Shown in pieces: positions 59,643 through 64,000 of a DNA stretch of 64,000 nucleotides. Made by a program: the position numbers and the translations under genes. Every line of letters begins with the position of its first letter. Position 1 is the first letter of the stretch. Under the pieces are notes generated by a model. That model did no database searches and was not told the origin of the DNA. It saw nothing but the letters and a program-made list of their open reading frames with translations. The DNA lies in NCBI GenBank assembly GCA_017052515.1, contig JAFHKR010000039.1:1116001-1180000 (forward strand). Direction: 5' to 3'. Source of the stretch: Fictibacillus nanhaiensis (GTDB taxonomy: Bacteria; Bacillota; Bacilli; Bacillales; Fictibacillaceae).

Positions 59643-59911
59643 TTTTCCTCCTTCGTTGTAAACGTGAAATACCAGCTCATTAATTCATGAAACACCGTTG
59701 TGTTTAAAGAATAATAAATATGCTGTCCTCTTCTCTCATCATCAATTAGTGAAGCATTCTTTAAGATTTTCAGATGATGAGACACGCTCGGCTTTTGCAT
59801 GTCAAAATGTGAAGCGATCTCTCCCGCTGTTAGTTCATCTTCTTTTAACAACGTTAAGATCTGTCTTCGAGTCGGATCAGATAATGCTTTAAACGCTTCA
59901 TTAAGAGACAT
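59639..59911 (-). CDS. SdpR-like ArsR-family autorepressor
   Basis: A 90-residue winged-helix regulator. The HTH is EDELTAGEIASHFDMQKPSVSHHLKILKNASLI, near residues 24-56, preceded by the ALSDPTRRQILTLL helix. It lacks the metal-binding Cys pairs of arsenic sensors, as SdpR does. Its gene overlaps the SdpI-type gene by 4 bases (ATGA). In B. subtilis SdpR represses sdpRI until the toxin traps it on SdpI at the membrane. Confidence 0.88.
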   Translation of the reverse strand: MSLNEAFKALSDPTRRQILTLLKEDELTAGEIASHFDMQKPSVSHHLKILKNASLIDDERRGQHIYYSLNTTVFHELMSWYFTFTTKEEK

Positions 59912-60035
59912 TTTGTCACCTCAGGATGATTTCCATTATTAGATATTTAGATAAATGTCTAACTATCTAATTACATAGTATGTTTATTTTCCATTTGTGT
60001 CAATCATTTTAGAAAAATTGGTTATATAAAAATAA

Positions 60036-60061
60036 GCACATTTATTAGTAAATAAATGTGC
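60036..60061 (-). terminator. Terminator after the first DinB gene
   Basis: GCACATTTATT and AATAAATGTGC form an 11-bp stem; on the minus strand TTATTTTTATAT follows. Confidence 0.82.
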
Positions 60062-60086
60062 CTACTTCAAAGAATATTCTTCTGAA

Positions 60087-60554
60087 TTAGCGATGAGATG
60101 GCCACGATCCCTGCATTTTTCTTAGCAGCATGATCTGACCAGTATGATAAGCATCATGAAGCAAGATATCTATGAGATCACTTTCTAATCCACTTTCTTT
60201 TATATTTTCAGAACTCATCTGACTGAGTAACTCTTTTAATTTGTTGTGTACGTTTTCTGCCCGATTGATGGTAAGATTCCAGTCATTATTGTCTTCTGTT
60301 TGTTTAATGATAAAAAAGGTGTCGTTCCCATCCATCCGCGTCCACTCTCGTCCTTCCAACGTAGCAACAAGTCTTTCTTTGTAATAAATGAGATGATTGA
60401 CGTTCTCCCAAATGGATTTCGTTGCTTCCCCAGGTGGTCTCCAGCTCGCTTGCTTCGCCGTTAAACCTTCCATAGCTGATTTCAGCGGCGCGTACCAGTT
60501 CTCCTTATCAAACGTGGAGTCTAACACATCTACTAAAAATTCTGCTCGGCTCAT
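60087..60554 (-). CDS. DinB-family protein
   Basis: A 155-residue four-helix-bundle protein of the DinB/YfiT metalloenzyme superfamily. The metal ligands appear as His in WENVNHLIYY (about residue 54) and the later pair in LLHDAYHTGQI (about 133 and 137). Some relatives are thiol-dependent transferases (bacillithiol). GGAGG precedes the ATG. A second DinB protein lies just upstream on the same strand. Confidence 0.87.
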   Translation of the reverse strand: MSRAEFLVDVLDSTFDKENWYAPLKSAMEGLTAKQASWRPPGEATKSIWENVNHLIYYKERLVATLEGREWTRMDGNDTFFIIKQTEDNNDWNLTINRAENVHNKLKELLSQMSSENIKESGLESDLIDILLHDAYHTGQIMLLRKMQGSWPSHR

Positions 60555-60627
60555 GTTACTAATCCTCCTAACGGTTTGACGGATTTTTTATCATCGGCTC
60601 AACGAGGTCTGTATCTGGCGGTGCGTA

Positions 60628-61065
60628 TCATAGTTGTCTTCCGATCTTTACAATTTGTCCCTTGTGATGGAATTCATGTGTCAATGTGTGCGTAAATAAC
60701 CACAATGCCGTAAAATCTGCTTGACTTCCATTTCTAAACGTCACTTCCACGGTTTGATCCCAATTGTCATCAAATTTGTCGAGAAATTCATAAACCATTT
60801 CATCTGTTTTTCTAAAAAGCTCACGCATCTCTTGTACGTTATGTATGGACTCAGGCGAAATATCTGGAAGAGACTTTCCAAGTGCACGAGCACCTAGCCA
60901 TACTTGGTAACAACCCGCTACATGAGCATGTAAGCTCAGGATAGATTCATTGCTGAATCCTTCCAGTTTCTTTTCATAATCAGATGCAGGTAATGTCTCG
61001 CAATATTGAAAAAGAGTTTCTCTCGTTAAACGTACCCAGTCATATTGAGTTTTGAACAAATTCAT
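60628..61065 (-). CDS. DinB-family protein
   Basis: A 145-residue DinB/YfiT-superfamily protein. The metal triad is seen as His in LSLHAHVAGCYQVW (about residue 46) and the pair in HTLTHEFHHKGQIVKIG near the C-terminus. AAGGAG lies 8 bases before the ATG at 61065; the frame extends 87 bases more without a site. It shares a superfamily but little direct similarity with the following DinB gene, so it is not a recent duplicate. Confidence 0.87.
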   Translation of the reverse strand: MNLFKTQYDWVRLTRETLFQYCETLPASDYEKKLEGFSNESILSLHAHVAGCYQVWLGARALGKSLPDISPESIHNVQEMRELFRKTDEMVYEFLDKFDDNWDQTVEVTFRNGSQADFTALWLFTHTLTHEFHHKGQIVKIGRQL

Positions 61066-61168
61066 ACTCTCACTCTCCTTTTTCAGCTCACGAATACTTC
61101 CCTGTCTGTAAGTATATTTCCTTCTTGTATGGTCAAAGAATATAACATTCATAATGATTCACATTAGA

Positions 61169-61204
61169 AAAAGATGCATTCTTTTGATAGGAATGCATCT
61201 TTTG
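61169..61204 (-). terminator. Terminator after alaT
   Basis: AAAAGATGCATTC and GAATGCATCTTTT form a 13-bp stem with an 8-base loop, followed by a T run on the minus strand. Confidence 0.88.
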
Positions 61205-61242
61205 TGAATTCTTTTAAATGGTTATATCGATAAAAGAGATCT

Positions 61243-62415
61243 TTATAACGTTTGTAAAAACCGATCAATTCTGCGCATCGCTTCTTCGAGTTTTTGAACG
61301 GATGTCGCATAAGAGCAACGAACATGCCCCTCTCCACTTTTGCCAAAAACACTACCAGGCACAACCGCAACCTGTTCTTTCATCAAGAGTTGCTCTGCAA
61401 ACTCTTCCGAAGACAGTCCTGTCTTTTCAATCGAGGGAAATACATAAAAAGCGCCACCTGGAACATGGCACGATAAACCCATCTCTTCTAGAGCATGAAT
61501 GACTAAACTACGGCGCTGCCGATAGCTTTCCTTCATTTTCACTACATCCTTCTGCCCGTTAACAAGTGCTTCAAGGGCAGCATGCTGAGCCATCGTAGGA
61601 GCGCACATCATCGTATATTGATGTATTTTTAGCATGGCTTGCAAAATGGCTTTTGGTCCACAAGCAAAGCCTAAGCGCCAGCCAGTCATGGCAAATGCTT
61701 TTGAAAATCCAGAAATCAAGATCGTGCGGTCACGCATATTCTTCACTGCAGGAAAACTCGTATACGGTTCATCATATGTTAGTTCAGCATAGATTTCATC
61801 TGAAATCACGAGCAAGTCATGCTTCTCTACTACCTCCGCTATACGTTCCAAATCGCCTTTTGACAGTACTGTACCTGTTGGATTATTTGGACTGCATAAC
61901 ATAAGCACTTTCGTTTTGTCAGTGATAGCCGCTTCTATTTGTTCAGGCTGAAGCTTGAAATCATCCTCGCTATACGTATTTACGGGCACAGGAATACCAC
62001 CTGCGAGTGTAACTGTTGGTGCGTAGGAGACAAAGCTTGGTTCAACAACAATAACTTCCTCTCCAGGGTTAAGGACCGCCCGCAAAGCGATATCAATCGC
62101 CTGTGAAGCACCGACTGTAACCACCATTTCATCTTCAGCACTATACGTAACACCAAACCGTCTTTTCATATAACGAGAGATCTCTTTCCGGAGCTCAAAT
62201 AAACCGGCATTGGCGGTATAAGCCGTATAGCCTTGTTCCAATGAATGATAACTTGCTTCAATTACGTTCCAAGGTGTAACGAAATCTGGCTCACCAACGC
62301 CCAGTGAAATCACGTTTTCCATAGAAGAAGCAAGGTCAAAAAAACGACGGATACCAGATGGCTGAATGGATTGCACCGTATTTGATAAATATTTTGAAGT
62401 GGGTTCTGTAATCAT
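61243..62415 (-). CDS. alaT: Alanine-forming PLP aminotransferase AlaT
   Basis: A 390-residue class I/II aminotransferase. The PLP lysine is in ISGFSKAFAMTGWRLGF (about residue 235); CSPNNPTGTVLS and SDEIYAELTYDEPYTS give the cofactor ring contacts, and VRCSYATS holds the substrate-binding Arg near the C-terminus. With the Lrp-type gene that overlaps it by 4 bases this is the alaR-alaT (yugG-yugH) pair of B. subtilis, which makes alanine from pyruvate and glutamate. Confidence 0.92.
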   Translation of the reverse strand: MITEPTSKYLSNTVQSIQPSGIRRFFDLASSMENVISLGVGEPDFVTPWNVIEASYHSLEQGYTAYTANAGLFELRKEISRYMKRRFGVTYSAEDEMVVTVGASQAIDIALRAVLNPGEEVIVVEPSFVSYAPTVTLAGGIPVPVNTYSEDDFKLQPEQIEAAITDKTKVLMLCSPNNPTGTVLSKGDLERIAEVVEKHDLLVISDEIYAELTYDEPYTSFPAVKNMRDRTILISGFSKAFAMTGWRLGFACGPKAILQAMLKIHQYTMMCAPTMAQHAALEALVNGQKDVVKMKESYRQRRSLVIHALEEMGLSCHVPGGAFYVFPSIEKTGLSSEEFAEQLLMKEQVAVVPGSVFGKSGEGHVRCSYATSVQKLEEAMRRIDRFLQTL

Positions 62416-62915
62416 GGCGACACCACAATTCGTTTATCCTCATCATTATCACTAAATACGAGGCCGTCATGTTTGTATTTTTTTAAGATGAAATGAGTAG
62501 TTGTTGATATAACTGAATCGATGGTTGAGAGTTTCTCTGATACAAAACGCCCGACTTCTGCCATCGTTTTACCTTCGATCGACACCGATAGATCGTAAAC
62601 GCCAGACATGAGATATACTGCTTTCACTTCTGGGAACCGGTAAATTCGCTCTGCCACTTTATCAAAGCCAACACCTCGTTTTGGTGTAACTTTTACATCG
62701 ATCATGGCTGTTACAGCCCCTTCTTCAGTCCCTTTCGTCCAGTCAATAATGGCAGAATAGCCAAGTATGACTTTTTCTTTTTCTAGCTTCTCTAATATTT
62801 GTTTTGTTTCATCCTCTGTAATTCCCATTAACTTGGCAATCGTACCTGTTGCAAGACGTCCGTTTTTTTCAATGAGTTGTAATAATTCGCGTTCTGTAGA
62901 ATCCAAATCAATCAC
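62412..62915 (-). CDS. alaR: Lrp/AsnC-family regulator AlaR
   Basis: A 167-residue Lrp/AsnC protein: winged HTH in the first 60 residues (LLQLIEKNGRLATGTIAKLMGITEDETKQILEKLEKEKVI) and a RAM ligand-binding domain with AVYLMSGVYDLSVSIEGKTMAEVGRFV. It is immediately upstream of alaT, overlapping 4 bases. In B. subtilis AlaR activates alaT expression in response to alanine status. Confidence 0.92.
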   Translation of the reverse strand: MIDLDSTERELLQLIEKNGRLATGTIAKLMGITEDETKQILEKLEKEKVILGYSAIIDWTKGTEEGAVTAMIDVKVTPKRGVGFDKVAERIYRFPEVKAVYLMSGVYDLSVSIEGKTMAEVGRFVSEKLSTIDSVISTTTHFILKKYKHDGLVFSDNDEDKRIVVSP

Positions 62916-63048
62916 TCGCTTTTAGTAGATTATGCTGACCATTATAACAAACCCTTTACGTTAAGCCACTTATATTTAAAATCACGCCATTTTTAACCCA
63001 TAAGAAATGCTAATTTAATAGAAAATATCTTTTCATAAAAAAGTTACG

Positions 63049-63387
63049 CTAGCTAAATAAGAGATCCATTCTTTCTCTATTTAATAAGAAGCCCGCTGAA
63101 AATGTAACTATGATTATGAATAGGAAGTGAATTTTTTTGATTTTCGTTTTTTTCCATACACATACGTTTGTAAGAACAATGATTGAAAAGTAAATGATGC
63201 TTATCACTATTGTTAAAAAGAGGACTGGTATTAATAAACCTTCTTCTAATGTTGGATCTAGGCTCCATCCGAGAGCTTCTGCAATGTATAGGTAAAGTAA
63301 CACAAATAAAATGAACAAATAATGAAATAGGTAGCCAAAGATAAGATTGAAAACGATTGTAAAAAATAATCTAAAGATTTGATTCAC
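63049..63387 (-). CDS. Small membrane protein of unknown function, 112 aa
   Basis: The product has three to four hydrophobic segments (FFTIVFNLIFGYLFHYLFILFVLLYLYIA, LLIPVLFLTIVISIIYFSIIVLTNVCVW, IHFLFIIIVTFSAGFLL) with a short acidic loop between the first two. The start is the GTG at 63387; GGAAGG lies almost on top of it, so the start is uncertain. No family is recognised. It is alone between alaR and the S66 peptidase. Confidence 0.6.
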   Translation of the reverse strand: MNQIFRLFFTIVFNLIFGYLFHYLFILFVLLYLYIAEALGWSLDPTLEEGLLIPVLFLTIVISIIYFSIIVLTNVCVWKKTKIKKIHFLFIIIVTFSAGFLLNRERMDLLFS

Positions 63388-63610
63388 CTTCCAGGAGAGT
63401 AGCTATCATAAATAAAACTACTCAATGGTTTATTAAATTCTATACGATCATGATGAGCATAACGCACAACTTAAATAATCCATATCCATTTACGTTCAAA
63501 AAACAAATGGATTCATCACTAATTTATGGTATTATTTGGGCAGTTTACAAAATATAAACCTACTAATATCTCATTTCAAAATATGAAACAATGAAAGGTA
63601 GTTGTTTTAT

Positions 63611-64000
63611 TTGTTAATACCAAAAGCACTAAAAAAAGGGGATACCATCGGAATTATTACCCCCTCCTCACCCGCACCAGTATTGTTTAAAGCGAGATAC
63701 GAAAGAGGATTATCTCAGTTAGCAACAATGGGATTTAAAATCAAAGAAGGAAAATGCTCCAAACAAACACAATCCTATCGGTCAGCATCCATCCAAGAAA
63801 GATCCGAAGAGATTAACGACTTCATTCATGATAAAGAGGTGCGTGGAATAATAAGTACCATCGGTGGATTGAATTCAAATTCGCTTTTGCCTTATTTGGA
63901 TTATGCTCACTTAAAAAAGCATCCCAAGGTGATCATGGGCTACAGTGATGTTACCGCACTTTTGCTTGGTATCTATGCGAAGACAGGGTTAACAACGTTT
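63611..64000 (+). CDS. S66-family LD-carboxypeptidase/MccF-like peptidase, N-terminal part
   Basis: The frame from TTG 63611 runs off the right edge, 130 codons. The N-terminal blocks match S66 peptidases: LKKGDTIGIITPSSPAP, a TIGGLNSNSLLPYLDY segment and the nucleophile region KVIMGYSDVTALLLGIY with Ser in GYSD. Family members cleave LD-peptide bonds in peptidoglycan recycling (LdcA) or hydrolyse microcin C (MccF). TTG 63602 is an alternative start; the only ribosome site, AAAGG at 63594-63598, is 3 or 12 bases away. Confidence 0.88.
   Translation, partial: MLIPKALKKGDTIGIITPSSPAPVLFKARYERGLSQLATMGFKIKEGKCSKQTQSYRSASIQERSEEINDFIHDKEVRGIISTIGGLNSNSLLPYLDYAHLKKHPKVIMGYSDVTALLLGIYAKTGLTTF

Overview
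The window is a stretch of chromosome from a low-GC, endospore-forming member of the Bacillaceae. The evidence is a gerA/gerB/gerC germination operon, a CotD-like coat protein, ComK, a Rap-Phr pair, Spo0E remnants, AGGAGG-type ribosome sites with ATG/GTG/TTG starts, and Bacillus-type riboswitches. Several genes match Bacillus subtilis genes closely (gltT, kimA, metQ, comK, fra, alaR-alaT, yunD, yvdTSR), but others (Mqo, ACR3-like, sulfotransferase, TOMM cluster) suggest another genus. Fictibacillus-like is my guess, not a demonstrated assignment. No rRNA, tRNA, CRISPR array, intact insertion sequence or prophage was recognised.

Layout. 1-6.3 kb: amino-acid permease (cut by the window edge), gltT, c-di-AMP riboswitch plus kimA, a 46-aa ORF, a lone modB, and SAM-riboswitch-controlled metQ. 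6.3-11.3 kb: a second SAM riboswitch in front of an alpha/beta hydrolase, then gerABC. 11.5-17.7 kb: tubby-like protein, a frameshifted small membrane protein coupled to a YunD-type phosphoesterase, GNAT, methyltransferase, Mqo and ComK. 17.8-24.9 kb: an RND/MMPL exporter with divergent TetR gene and operator, YunG-like and double-AbrB proteins, TVP38-type membrane protein, GNAT and MBL hydrolase. 25-29.2 kb: rap-phr, yvdTSR-type SMR pair with TetR, and a RodA/FtsW protein. 29.2-39.2 kb: repeats, a two-component system whose kinase is translationally coupled to a 45-aa exported peptide, frataxin-like Fra, a zinc-ribbon protein, a molybdopterin oxidoreductase, a kanamycin-nucleotidyltransferase homologue and a methyltransferase. 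39.3-46 kb: TerC protein, then a decay zone with MerR, Spo0E, GNAT and other gene fragments around MscS, AbrB-like and CotD-like genes. 46-51.5 kb: RsbR-type protein, sulfotransferase, ACR3-like transporter, secreted HNH nuclease and a Tat-exported phosphoesterase. 52.9-58.95 kb: a thiazole/oxazole-modified peptide (TOMM, heterocycloanthracin/sonorensin type) cluster made of a Cys-Gly-rich precursor, ThiF-like protein, fused E1-like/YcaO cyclodehydratase and SagB-type dehydrogenase. It is followed by an sdpRI-type immunity pair, two DinB proteins, alaR-alaT and the start of an S66 (LdcA/MccF) peptidase.

Two DNA-level signals are not explained by the genes. First, six intergenic arrays each repeat a short, locus-specific word every 20-21 bp, i.e. 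on one face of the helix. Two of them flank the TOMM precursor gene. Second, the rap promoter and the promoter of a zinc-ribbon gene carry the same inverted repeat (TTGGGAAAATT / AATTTTCCCAA) with exactly the same 50-bp spacing. Several single-base frameshifts in otherwise well-preserved genes deserve a check against raw reads.
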